Positions 1-6,421 of a stretch of 6,749 nucleotides of DNA are shown here, in pieces; position 1 is the stretch's first letter; every line of letters starts with the position of its first letter. The notes beneath the pieces are model-generated. The model saw nothing but the letters and a program-made list of their open reading frames with translations. It was not told the origin of the DNA and did not search any database. The translations under genes and the position numbers were made by a program. Origin of the DNA: Clostridiales bacterium (GTDB lineage: Bacteria; Bacillota_A; Clostridia; Oscillospirales; Oscillospiraceae); NCBI GenBank assembly GCA_019417795.1, contig DXUR01000141.1:1-6749 (forward strand). Direction: 5' to 3'.

Positions 1-11
1 ACTCTATAAAT

Positions 12-18
12 AGGAGGA
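12..18 (+). promoter_or_regulatory. Shine-Dalgarno of rpsH
   Basis: AGGAGGA lies 7 nt before the rpsH ATG and is a near-ideal ribosome binding site. The 25 nt before rpsH contain no recognisable promoter, so rpsH is presumably read from a transcript that begins upstream, outside the window. Confidence 0.85.
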
Positions 19-25
19 ACAATCC

Positions 26-424
26 ATGCATATCACCGATCCTGTTGCGGATATGCTGACCCGCGTCCGCAACGCAAACAACGCCAAGCATGAAACCGTG
101 GATGTCCCCGCGTCCAACATGAAGAAGAGCATTGCTCAGATCCTGCTGGATGAGGGCTACATCAAGAGCTTCACCGTGGAGGATGACGGCCTGCAGGGCA
201 TGATCCACATCACGCTGAAGTACAACGCCGGCAAGGAGAAGGTCATCACCGGTCTCCGCCGTGTGTCCAAGCCCGGTCTCCGTGTTTACGTGGGCGCCGA
301 TGAGCTGCCCCGCGTGCTCCGCGGCCTGGGTATTGCCATCATCTCTACGTCCAAGGGCGTCATGACCGACAAGGCTGCTCGTGCAGCTCACGTTGGCGGC
401 GAAGTCCTGGCATTCGTCTGGTAA
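26..424 (+). CDS. rpsH: 30S ribosomal protein S8
   Basis: S8 is a primary 16S rRNA-binding protein that organises the central domain of the small subunit. The 132-residue product has the usual family length and both halves of the fold: an N-terminal part starting [16 protein letters not shown] (residues 2-17), and the C-terminal RNA-binding signature [14 protein letters not shown] (106-119) followed by GGEVLAFVW at the end. The ATG start has AGGAGGA 7 nt upstream. rplF follows after 15 nt. In E. coli S8 represses the spc operon by binding mRNA at rplE; that region would lie upstream of this window, so the control cannot be judged here. Nothing is unusual in the protein. Confidence 0.98.
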   Translation: MHITDPVADMLTRVRNANNAKHETVDVPASNMKKSIAQILLDEGYIKSFTVEDDGLQGMIHITLKYNAGKEKVITGLRRVSKPGLRVYVGADELPRVLRGLGIAIISTSKGVMTDKAARAAHVGGEVLAFVW

Positions 425-439
425 GGAGGGTATCGAACA

Positions 440-985
440 ATGTCTCGAATTGGTAGAATGCCCATTACCGTTCCCGCCGGTGTTACCGTGAACGTTGCTG
501 AGGGCAATGTGGTCACCGTCAAGGGACCTAAGGGCGAACTGACTCAGAGCCTGCGGCCTGAGATGATCATTAAACAGGAAGGTACGACGATCACCGTGGA
601 ACGTCCTTCCGACGATAAGCTGCATCGCAGCGTTCACGGCCTGACCCGCACCCTGCTCCACAACATGGTCATCGGTGTTACCGAGGGCTTCAAGAAGGAG
701 CTGGACGTCAACGGCGTCGGTTACCGTGTTGCCAAGGAGGGTACGAACCTGGTCATGAACCTGGGTTTCTCCCACCAGGTGATCGTTCCTGAGATTCCGG
801 GCATCACTGTTGAGGTTCCGGGTCCCAATAAAATCATCATTCATGGATGCGACAAGCAGGCTGTCGGCCAGTTTGCTGCCGAGGTCCGCGAGAAGCGTCC
901 TCCCGAGCCTTATAAGGGCAAGGGCATCAAGTATACTGACGAGGTCATCCGCCGTAAGGTTGGTAAGACCGGCGCCAAGAAGTAA
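440..985 (+). CDS. rplF: 50S ribosomal protein L6
   Basis: L6 binds 23S rRNA near the sarcin-ricin loop and the factor-binding site of the large subunit. The 181-residue protein starts [14 protein letters not shown] (2-15), as is typical of L6. It contains the two repeated alpha/beta domains (about 1-80 and 81-181), with GVGYRV at 92-97 and the C-terminal family signature [13 protein letters not shown] (153-165), then a basic tail ending GAKK. The ATG is preceded by the TAA of rpsH fused to GGAGG. Length and motifs are ordinary; confidence is high. Confidence 0.98.
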   Translation: MSRIGRMPITVPAGVTVNVAEGNVVTVKGPKGELTQSLRPEMIIKQEGTTITVERPSDDKLHRSVHGLTRTLLHNMVIGVTEGFKKELDVNGVGYRVAKEGTNLVMNLGFSHQVIVPEIPGITVEVPGPNKIIIHGCDKQAVGQFAAEVREKRPPEPYKGKGIKYTDEVIRRKVGKTGAKK

Positions 986-999
986 GGAGGTGTGCCGAA

Positions 1000-1359
1000 A
1001 TGATTACTAGACCTAATACCAATAAGCAGCGCATGAAGCGTCATAAGCGTGTTCGCGCTAAGATCTCCGGCACTCCCGTGTGCCCCCGTCTCAACGTTTT
1101 CCGCAGCGAGGCCAACATCTATGCCCAGATCATCGACGATGTGAACGGCGTGACCCTGGCTTCCGCTTCCTCTCTGGACAAGGCCATCGAAGGTTACGGC
1201 GGCAATGTGACCGCTGCTTCCGCTGTTGGCAAGCTGATCGCTGAGCGCGCTCTGGCCAAGGGCATTGAGAACGTCGTGTTTGACCGCGGCGGCTATCTCT
1301 ATCACGGCCGTGTGCAGGCTCTGGCTGAGGGCGCCCGTGAAGGCGGCCTGAAATTCTAA
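1000..1359 (+). CDS. rplR: 50S ribosomal protein L18
   Basis: L18 binds 5S rRNA and helps dock it, with L5, into the central protuberance of the large subunit. The 119-residue product has the basic N-terminal arm ([14 protein letters not shown], 9-22) used for 5S rRNA contact. The core follows: PRLNVFRS (29-36), IYAQIIDD (40-47) and the closing [13 protein letters not shown] (93-105), ending GLKF, the usual C terminus. The start ATG overlaps no other gene and has GGAGG 9 nt upstream, directly attached to the rplF stop codon. The gene sits between rplF and rpsE, as in most bacteria. Confidence 0.98.
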   Translation: MITRPNTNKQRMKRHKRVRAKISGTPVCPRLNVFRSEANIYAQIIDDVNGVTLASASSLDKAIEGYGGNVTAASAVGKLIAERALAKGIENVVFDRGGYLYHGRVQALAEGAREGGLKF

Positions 1360-1377
1360 GGGAGGAGGAAACGAGAA

Positions 1378-1878
1378 ATGGCAAGATTTGAAAGAGAACA
1401 GAGCGAGTATATCGAAAAGCTCGTTTACCTCAACCGTGTTTCCAAGACCGTCAAGGGCGGCCGTGTCATGAAGTTCTCCGCGCTGATGGTCGTGGGCGAC
1501 GGCAAGGGCAAGGTCGGCTATGGTCTGGGCAAGGCCGCTGAGGTCCCCGAGGCCATCCGTAAGGGTCTGGAAGCCGCTAAGAAGAACATGATCACTGTGA
1601 CCATGTCCGGCAGCACCATTCCTCATGAGACTGTTGGCGAGGCTGGCGCCGGCCGCGTGCTGATGAAGCCCGCTGCTCCCGGTACCGGTATCATCGCCGG
1701 CGGCGCTGTGCGTGCCGTCGTCGAGGCCGCAGGCATCAAGGATATCCGTTCCAAGTGCCTGCGTTCCAACAACCCCAACAACGTCGTCGCCGCCACCTTC
1801 CAGGGCCTCAAGAGCATGCGTGGTCCTGAGGATGTCGCCCGTATCCGCGGCAAGAGCGTCGAAGAGATCGTGGGTTAA
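1378..1878 (+). CDS. rpsE: 30S ribosomal protein S5
   Basis: S5 is a late-assembling small-subunit protein that contributes to decoding accuracy and, with S3 and S4, lines the mRNA entry tunnel. The 166-residue protein has the N-terminal double-stranded-RNA-binding-like S5 domain (about 8-75), with [18 protein letters not shown] at 19-36 (the loop where spectinomycin resistance mutations map in other species) and [15 protein letters not shown] (46-60). The C-terminal domain contains [16 protein letters not shown] (99-114) and [18 protein letters not shown] (143-160). No deviation suggesting resistance was seen. The binding site is a long purine run, GGGAGGAGGAA. Of 12 Arg codons, 10 are CGT or CGC, consistent with high expression. 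Confidence 0.98.
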   Translation: MARFEREQSEYIEKLVYLNRVSKTVKGGRVMKFSALMVVGDGKGKVGYGLGKAAEVPEAIRKGLEAAKKNMITVTMSGSTIPHETVGEAGAGRVLMKPAAPGTGIIAGGAVRAVVEAAGIKDIRSKCLRSNNPNNVVAATFQGLKSMRGPEDVARIRGKSVEEIVG

Positions 1879-1892
1879 GGAGGCGCTGAGAA

Positions 1893-2078
1893 ATGGCTAA
1901 GAATATTACGATCAAGCTCGCTAAGAGCCTGAACGGCCGCCTGGAGAAGCAGGTTGCCACCGCACATTCCCTGGGCCTGCGTAAGATCGGTGACGTCACC
2001 GTGCAGCCCGATAACGATTCCACCCGCGGCAAGATCGCCAAGATCGGCTACCTGCTGCAGGTCACCGAAGAGAAGTAA
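1893..2078 (+). CDS. rpmD: 50S ribosomal protein L30
   Basis: L30 is a small 23S rRNA-binding protein of the large subunit. The 61-residue product has the normal bacterial length and the ferredoxin-like L30 pattern: a first strand [12 protein letters not shown] (5-16), the helix signature [21 protein letters not shown] (20-40), and [13 protein letters not shown] at the end (45-57). Its position between rpsE and rplO is diagnostic. The rpsE stop codon is joined directly to its GGAGG site, 9 nt before the ATG. L30 is missing in some bacterial lineages, so its presence is informative. Confidence 0.97.
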   Translation: MAKNITIKLAKSLNGRLEKQVATAHSLGLRKIGDVTVQPDNDSTRGKIAKIGYLLQVTEEK

Positions 2079-2092
2079 AGGAGGACGGAATC

Positions 2093-2533
2093 ATGAAATT
2101 GAGCGAACTGTCTCCCGCTGAGGGCTCCGTCCGTCAGGCTTACCGCAAGGGCCGGGGCGCCGGCAGCGGCAATGGCAAGACCGGCGGCCGCGGCCACAAG
2201 GGCCAGAAGGCCCGTTCCGGCGGCAAGGTCCGTATTGGCTTCGAGGGCGGCCAGATGCCTCTGGCACGCCGTCTGCCCAAGCGCGGCTTCAACAACATTT
2301 TCGCAACCCCGCTGGAGATCATCAACCTGAGTGCCCTGAACGTGTTTGAGGACGGCGACGTCGTCAACGTCGAGGCTCTGCTGGCCAAGGGCATCCTGTC
2401 CAAGTGCGAGTATGGCTTCAAGGTTCTGGGCAACGGCAAGGTCACCAAGAAGGTCACTGTCGAGGCTTCTGCTTTCTCCGCTTCTGCCAAGGAGGCTATC
2501 GAGGCAGCGGGCGGAAAGGCAGAGGTGAAGTAA
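2093..2533 (+). CDS. rplO: 50S ribosomal protein L15
   Basis: L15 is an assembly protein of the large subunit with a long N-terminal extension that threads through 23S rRNA. The 146-residue product begins [11 protein letters not shown] and has the glycine/arginine/lysine-rich extension at about 18-50 ([19 protein letters not shown] at 20-38), followed by [18 protein letters not shown] (49-66), the L15 signature. The globular C-terminal domain covers about 75-146. The last codons carry the ribosome binding site of secY, whose start lies 1 nt after the rplO stop, so the two are likely translationally coupled. Confidence 0.98.
   Translation: MKLSELSPAEGSVRQAYRKGRGAGSGNGKTGGRGHKGQKARSGGKVRIGFEGGQMPLARRLPKRGFNNIFATPLEIINLSALNVFEDGDVVNVEALLAKGILSKCEYGFKVLGNGKVTKKVTVEASAFSASAKEAIEAAGGKAEVK
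2522..2527 (+). promoter_or_regulatory. Shine-Dalgarno of secY inside rplO
   Basis: GAGGTG lies 7 nt before the secY ATG and entirely within the last codons of rplO. It fixes the secY start and implies that ribosomes finishing L15 pass over the secY initiation site, which favours coupled translation. Confidence 0.75.
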
Positions 2534-2534
2534 A

Positions 2535-3905
2535 ATGATCCAAACCATTCGCAAAGCATGGGGCATCCCTGAGCTGCGGAAAAAGATCGTTTTTACTCTC
2601 CTGATCCTGCTGATTTTCCGTCTCGGCAACGCCATCATGGTGCCCTATATCAACCGGGACGCTCTGGCCCTGCAGATGCAGGTCTGGGGCACCGGCCTGC
2701 TGGGCCTTTACAACGTGATGAGCGGCGGCGCTTTTGCCACCGCCACCGTGTTTGCCTTGAGCATCCAGCCTTATATCAACAGTTCTATTATCATCCAGCT
2801 GCTGACTGTGGCCATCCCCGCTCTGGAGCGGCTGGCCCGTGACGGCGGCGAGGAAGGTAAGAAGAAGATCCAGTCCATCACCCGCTACGCTACCGTGGCG
2901 ATCGCCATTCTCCAGGCCATTGGCTATTACTTCATGATGAAGAATTACAACCTCCTGGAGCAGGACGGCATCTGGGTGGCACTGGTCATCATCGTGACTC
3001 TGATCGCAGGTTCCTCCTTCGTGATGTGGATGGGCGAGCAGGTTACCGAGTTCGGTGTAGGCAACGGTATCTCCATCATTCTGTTCGCCGGTATTCTGGC
3101 CCGGATCCCCTCTATGGTTTCCGGCATGAAGGACGGCATCCAGAGATGGTCCGCCATCAACGCGGGCACTCTGACTGCGGAGACCCTGACCTCTGCCGGT
3201 TACACCGAGGCACAGGCGCAGGCTTACCTGAACGGCGCGCTGGCTCCCTGGAGCATTGCGCTGCTGGTCATCGGTATGCTGGCCCTGATCGCATTCATTG
3301 TCTTTATCAATGACGCTGAGCGCCGCATTCCCGTGCAGTATGCCAAGCGTCAGGTGGGCCGTAAGATGTATGGCGGCCAGAGCAGCACCCTGCCCATGAA
3401 GGTGAACATGTCCGGCGTTCTGCCTGTCATCTTCGCCCAGAGCATTGCTTCTCTGCCCATCACCATCTGGACCTTCATCGGTATGCCCAAGGAAGGTACT
3501 GTGTCCTACAGCATCTACAATGCCATTGATACGAAGTCCGTCATCTACATGGTGGTGTACTTCATCATGATCATTGGCTTCAGCTATTTCTACTCCAGCA
3601 TCCAGTTCAACCCCGTGGAGATCGCCAACAACCTGAAGAAGCAGGGCGGCTTCATTCCGGGCTTCCGTCCCGGCCAGCCCACCGTGCAGTTCATTCAGAA
3701 GGTCCTGAACCGGATCACCATGTTCGGTGCCATCTATCTGGGTATCGTTGCCATCTGCCCCCTGATCGTGGGCAAGATCATTGGCAACTCTTCCCTGGCC
3801 ATCGGCGGCACCTCCGTTATCATCGTGGTGGGTGTTGCGCTTGAGACCGTGAAGGCGCTGGAGAATCAGATGCTGATGCGTCAGTACAAGGGCTTCCTGG
3901 AATAA
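2535..3905 (+). CDS. secY: Protein translocase channel subunit SecY
   Basis: SecY forms the membrane channel of the Sec translocase, with SecE and SecG, and works with SecA or the ribosome. The 456-residue protein shows the ten expected hydrophobic segments, roughly at 17-38, 72-94, 115-135, 145-165, 175-195, 238-260, 290-315, 336-353, 393-413 and 421-440. The plug region follows segment 1 (LYNVMSGGAFA, 58-68). The cytoplasmic loop between segments 6 and 7 holds ERRIPVQYAKRQVGRKMYGG (262-281). The loop between 8 and 9 holds IQFNPVEIANNLKKQGGFIP (356-375) and GFRPGQPT (376-383), the ribosome/SecA contact region. The external loop between segments 5 and 6 (about 196-237) is longer than I recall for Bacillus SecY and explains most of the extra length. 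adk follows after 18 nt. Confidence 0.98.
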   Translation: MIQTIRKAWGIPELRKKIVFTLLILLIFRLGNAIMVPYINRDALALQMQVWGTGLLGLYNVMSGGAFATATVFALSIQPYINSSIIIQLLTVAIPALERLARDGGEEGKKKIQSITRYATVAIAILQAIGYYFMMKNYNLLEQDGIWVALVIIVTLIAGSSFVMWMGEQVTEFGVGNGISIILFAGILARIPSMVSGMKDGIQRWSAINAGTLTAETLTSAGYTEAQAQAYLNGALAPWSIALLVIGMLALIAFIVFINDAERRIPVQYAKRQVGRKMYGGQSSTLPMKVNMSGVLPVIFAQSIASLPITIWTFIGMPKEGTVSYSIYNAIDTKSVIYMVVYFIMIIGFSYFYSSIQFNPVEIANNLKKQGGFIPGFRPGQPTVQFIQKVLNRITMFGAIYLGIVAICPLIVGKIIGNSSLAIGGTSVIIVVGVALETVKALENQMLMRQYKGFLE

Positions 3906-3923
3906 AAAGGAAGGCGTGCTGTC

Positions 3924-4556
3924 ATGAAAATGATCCTGTTAGGCGCCCCCGGCGCCGGCAAGGGCACACAGGCTGAGCGCCTGTGCAAAGTGCTGAATAT
4001 CCCCACAATCTCCACTGGCAACATCCTCCGGGCCGCCGTGAAAAACGGCACCCCCACCGGCAAGCAGGCGGAAGCCTACATGAAGGCCGGCAAGCTGGTC
4101 CCCGATGAGGTCATCATCGGCATCATCCATGACCGGCTGGACGAGGATGACTGCAAGAACGGCTATATCCTGGACGGCGTGCCCCGCACCATCGCTCAGG
4201 CTGAGTCTCTGGAGAAGGCCGGGATCCGGTTTGACGACGTAATCTCCATTGAGATCCCCGATGAGGCGATCATGGAGCGCATGAGCGGCCGCCGCGTCTG
4301 CGAGCACTGCGGAGCCAGCTACCATCTGGTGGCTGTGCCTCCCAAGGTGCCCGGCGTGTGCGACAGCTGCGGCGGCAAGCTGATTCAGCGTCACGATGAT
4401 GAACCTGAGACGGTCAAGCACCGCCTTGAGGTCTATCATAAGGAGACGGAACCTCTCAAGGATTTCTACGCTGAGAGGGGTCTCCTGAGATCGGTGGAAA
4501 ATCAACCCTCTGTGGAGGCCACAACCAAGGCCATCCTCAACGCCCTGGGGAGATGA
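3924..4556 (+). CDS. adk: Adenylate kinase, zinc-binding LID type
   Basis: Adk catalyses ATP + AMP to 2 ADP in the cytoplasm. The 210-residue enzyme has the P-loop GAPGAGKGT (7-15), the AMP-binding region with STGNILR (30-36, Arg36), the segment DGVPRT (84-89, Arg88), and the LID with Arg123, Arg156, Asp158-Asp159 and Arg167. The LID carries four cysteines, Cys126, Cys129, Cys146 and Cys149, as CxxC pairs, so it should bind structural zinc as in many Gram-positive and thermophile enzymes. Two positions differ from the classical sequence: Asn33 where Asp is usual (STGD), and Val86 where Phe is usual (DGFPRT). Catalytic arginines and the P-loop lysine (Lys13) are intact. AAAGGAAGG precedes the ATG. 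Placement between secY and map is the standard Gram-positive order. Confidence 0.98.
   Translation: MKMILLGAPGAGKGTQAERLCKVLNIPTISTGNILRAAVKNGTPTGKQAEAYMKAGKLVPDEVIIGIIHDRLDEDDCKNGYILDGVPRTIAQAESLEKAGIRFDDVISIEIPDEAIMERMSGRRVCEHCGASYHLVAVPPKVPGVCDSCGGKLIQRHDDEPETVKHRLEVYHKETEPLKDFYAERGLLRSVENQPSVEATTKAILNALGR
4549..4553 (+). promoter_or_regulatory. Weak Shine-Dalgarno of map inside adk
   Basis: GGAGA, in the last two sense codons of adk, lies 7 nt before the map ATG. It is weaker than the sites of the ribosomal-protein genes. With only 4 nt between adk stop and map start, translation of map probably depends partly on ribosomes leaving adk. Confidence 0.6.
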
Positions 4557-4560
4557 GCTT

Positions 4561-5331
4561 ATGATTACGCTCAAATCCGCACATGAGATCGAACTGATGC
4601 GCCGAGCGGGAAAAATTACCGCGGCTGCCCGTGCTTTGGCAGGGGAAATGGTAAAGCCCGGCGTAACAACCCAGGAGATCGACAGGGCAGTGGAGCATTT
4701 CATCCGCAAGCAGGGTGCCGTTCCCTCATTCCTCCATTTTCCCGGCCCGCCGGGAGTCCGGGCATTCCCCGGCAGTGTCTGCGCCAGTGTCAACGATGAG
4801 ATCATCCACGGTATCCCGGGTCCCCGGGTGTTGCAGGAGGGTGACATCGTCAGCATTGATGTAGGCGCCTATATCGGAGGATATCATGGGGACTGCGCAG
4901 CCACCTTCCCCTGCGGCAAGGTCTCTCCGGAGGCTCAGAATCTGATCGATGTGACCAGACAGAGCTTCTTCGAGGGCATCAAGTTTGCCAAGGAAGGCTG
5001 CCGGCTGTATGATATTTCCGCAGCGATCCAAGGTTATGTGGAGAGTCACGGCTGCTCCATCGTCCGTGAATATGTCGGTCACGGCATCGGCACGGAGATG
5101 CACGAGTCGCCCGAGATTCCCAACTACGGCCATCCCGGCCGCGGACCCCGGCTTCTTCGGGGCATGACCATCGCGGTTGAACCCATGGTGAACGCCGGCA
5201 CTGCCGCCATCCGCCAGATGCCAGACGGTTGGACCGTCCGGACTGCGGACGGCAAGTTGGCGGCCCACTATGAGAATACGCTTCTGATCACCGACGGGGA
5301 GCCTGAGATCCTGACGGCTCCCGCCATCTGA
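4561..5331 (+). CDS. map: Methionine aminopeptidase, type I
   Basis: Map removes the initiator methionine from nascent proteins after deformylation, using two metal ions. The 256-residue protein has the pita-bread fold without an N-terminal extension. All five expected metal ligands are present: Asp100 (SIDVGAY), Asp111 (GYHGD), His174 (YVGHGIGTEMHE), Glu207 (AVEPMV) and Glu238 (HYENT). The catalytic His83 lies in NDEIIHGIPG. The substrate-pocket loop at about 58-74 (LHFPGPPGVRAFPGSVC) appears some six residues longer than in the B. subtilis and E. coli proteins as I recall them. Codon use is less biased than in the ribosomal-protein genes: of 15 Arg codons, six are CGG and three are CGA, AGG or AGA. 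The KOW gene begins 12 nt downstream. Confidence 0.97.
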   Translation: MITLKSAHEIELMRRAGKITAAARALAGEMVKPGVTTQEIDRAVEHFIRKQGAVPSFLHFPGPPGVRAFPGSVCASVNDEIIHGIPGPRVLQEGDIVSIDVGAYIGGYHGDCAATFPCGKVSPEAQNLIDVTRQSFFEGIKFAKEGCRLYDISAAIQGYVESHGCSIVREYVGHGIGTEMHESPEIPNYGHPGRGPRLLRGMTIAVEPMVNAGTAAIRQMPDGWTVRTADGKLAAHYENTLLITDGEPEILTAPAI

Positions 5332-5343
5332 GGAAAGACGTAT

Positions 5344-5628
5344 ATGGAGATCGCAAAATCAGATATTGTTCGTTCCGATGCCGGCAGAGATCAGGGAAAA
5401 CTCTTCATCGTTCTCGCGGTGGAGGGGGAGTACCTTCTGCTGGCAGACGGAAAAGGCCGCAAGGCGGAGTCACCGAAACGCAAAAAACGCAAACACGTGC
5501 TGTTTGTGGCGGAGGATGACAGCCGTCTGGCGGATAAGATCAAACGCAGCGAGAAGATCACCAACAGTGAGCTTCGCAGGACACTCGCGGCCTACCGCGG
5601 GGAAGTCCAACCGGACCAGGAGGGATAA
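5344..5628 (+). CDS. KOW-domain RNA-binding protein (L14e/L27e-like)
   Basis: This 94-residue protein matches the small KOW-domain family found between map and infA in Bacillota (called ybzG in B. subtilis); members are annotated as ribosomal protein L14E/L6E/L27E-like. Its function is not established. The KOW-like segment is at about 4-35: it opens AKSDIVRSDAGRDQGKLFIV, where family members have a G-(x)n-G-K turn, followed by a hydrophobic strand EGEYLLLADGK (27-37). A strongly basic patch, KGRK followed by PKRKKRKH (37-51), suggests RNA or ribosome contact. The C-terminal third (58-94) is charged and probably helical. GAGGAAAG, overlapping the map stop, precedes the ATG. The infA start lies 3 nt past the stop. 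An RNA-binding role is inferred from family and composition. Confidence 0.85.
   Translation: MEIAKSDIVRSDAGRDQGKLFIVLAVEGEYLLLADGKGRKAESPKRKKRKHVLFVAEDDSRLADKIKRSEKITNSELRRTLAAYRGEVQPDQEG
5618..5624 (+). promoter_or_regulatory. Strong Shine-Dalgarno fixing the TTG start of infA
   Basis: AGGAGGG lies inside the last codons of the KOW gene and ends 7 nt before TTG at 5632. This ideal spacing, with the IF-1 N terminus [11 protein letters not shown] beginning at that codon, makes TTG the start rather than the in-frame ATG at 5647, which has no such site. Confidence 0.85.
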
Positions 5629-5631
5629 CGT

Positions 5632-5850
5632 TTGGCAAAATCCGACATGATCGAAGTGGAAGGCGTTGTGGTAGAGTCCCTGCCCAACACGACTTTCCAG
5701 GTGGACATTGGAAATGGCCACATGATTCTGGCACACATCTCCGGAAAACTCAGAATGAATTTCATCAGGATCTTGCCCGGCGATAAGGTCACCGTGGAGA
5801 TGTCTCCCTATGACCTGACCCGTGGCCGGATCACCTGGCGCAGCAAATAA
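5632..5850 (+). CDS. infA: Translation initiation factor IF-1 (TTG start)
   Basis: IF-1 binds the A site of the 30S subunit and supports IF-2 and IF-3 during initiation. The 72-residue product has exactly the usual bacterial length. It is an S1/OB-fold protein: [18 protein letters not shown] (2-19), [20 protein letters not shown] (28-47) and [20 protein letters not shown] (48-67), ending TWRSK. The start is TTG. Starting at the later ATG (residue 6) would remove the conserved MAK-D N terminus. The 3-nt gap to the KOW gene and the binding site inside that gene suggest coupled translation. A 54-nt spacer follows. Confidence 0.97.
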   Translation: MAKSDMIEVEGVVVESLPNTTFQVDIGNGHMILAHISGKLRMNFIRILPGDKVTVEMSPYDLTRGRITWRSK

Positions 5851-6018
<168 letters not shown>

Positions 6019-6040
6019 GATTGATTGGAGGTTAAAAAGT

Positions 6041-6406
6041 ATGGCACGTATTGCCGGTATTGACCTGCCCAAGGATAAGCGCATTGAAATCGGCCTGACC
6101 TATATCTATGGCATTGGCCGCAAGAGCGCGAAGGACATCCTGGAAAAGGCCGGGGTCAACCCTGACACCCGCGTGAAGGATCTGACTGACGCCGAGGAGC
6201 AGAAGCTCCGTGACGTGATCGACAACTATATCGTCGAGGGCGATCTGCGCCGTCAGACCGCTCTGGACATCAAGCGCCTCAGCGAGATCGGCTGCTACCG
6301 CGGCATGCGTCATCGCAAGGGCCTGCCTGTCCGCGGCCAGCGCAGCAAGACCAACGCCCGCACCCGCAAGGGCCCCAAGAAGACCATCGCAAATAAGAAG
6401 AAGTAA
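6041..6406 (+). CDS. rpsM: 30S ribosomal protein S13
   Basis: S13 sits in the head of the small subunit, contacts the P-site tRNA through its C-terminal tail and forms a bridge to the large subunit. The 121-residue protein starts [20 protein letters not shown] (2-21), followed by the helix-two-turn-helix region with [12 protein letters not shown] (23-34). The family signature [18 protein letters not shown] is at 83-100, followed by RSKTNART (101-108) and a lysine-rich tail ending ANKKK. GGAGG at 6027-6031 precedes the ATG. The 22-nt gap to rpmJ leaves little room for an E. coli-type S4-binding pseudoknot upstream of rpsM, so that control is unlikely here. Confidence 0.98.
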   Translation: MARIAGIDLPKDKRIEIGLTYIYGIGRKSAKDILEKAGVNPDTRVKDLTDAEEQKLRDVIDNYIVEGDLRRQTALDIKRLSEIGCYRGMRHRKGLPVRGQRSKTNARTRKGPKKTIANKKK

Positions 6407-6421
6407 GAAAGGAGAACAGCA

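Noticed and set aside
1..25. Possible 3' end of rpsN or a promoter before rpsH
   Set aside because: Only 25 nt are visible. They contain the rpsH binding site and an AT-rich stretch, too little to support an upstream gene end or promoter.
910..1626. Open frame on the - strand (238 codons) opposite rplF, rplR and rpsE
   Set aside because: It spans three conserved ribosomal-protein genes, including their intergenic gaps, with no recognisable family features. It is a by-product of composition.
2048..2638. Open frame on the - strand (196 codons) opposite rplO
   Set aside because: It is antisense to rplO and parts of rpmD and secY. Its low-complexity Ala/Leu-rich translation mirrors the Gly/Lys-rich L15 coding sequence.
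4814..4829. CCCGGG-T-CCCCGGG repeat, a possible hairpin or regulatory palindrome in map
   Set aside because: It encodes the conserved turn after the catalytic histidine (IPGPRV) and lies mid-gene with no T-run, so it is explained by Pro/Gly/Arg codons.
3939..4856. Long open frame on the - strand (305 codons) opposite adk and the start of map
   Set aside because: It lies antisense to two clear genes with intact catalytic motifs and crosses their junction. G/C-rich third positions commonly keep the opposite frame free of stops. No recognisable domain is seen in it.
5366..5650. Alternative + frame overlapping the KOW gene
   Set aside because: It overlaps the KOW frame and the infA start. Its Arg/Ser/Trp-rich translation resembles no family, and the KOW frame has the better start signal and a family match.
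5647..5850. infA starting at the in-frame ATG instead of TTG
   Set aside because: It would delete the conserved first five residues of IF-1 and has no binding site at proper spacing, whereas TTG 5632 has both.
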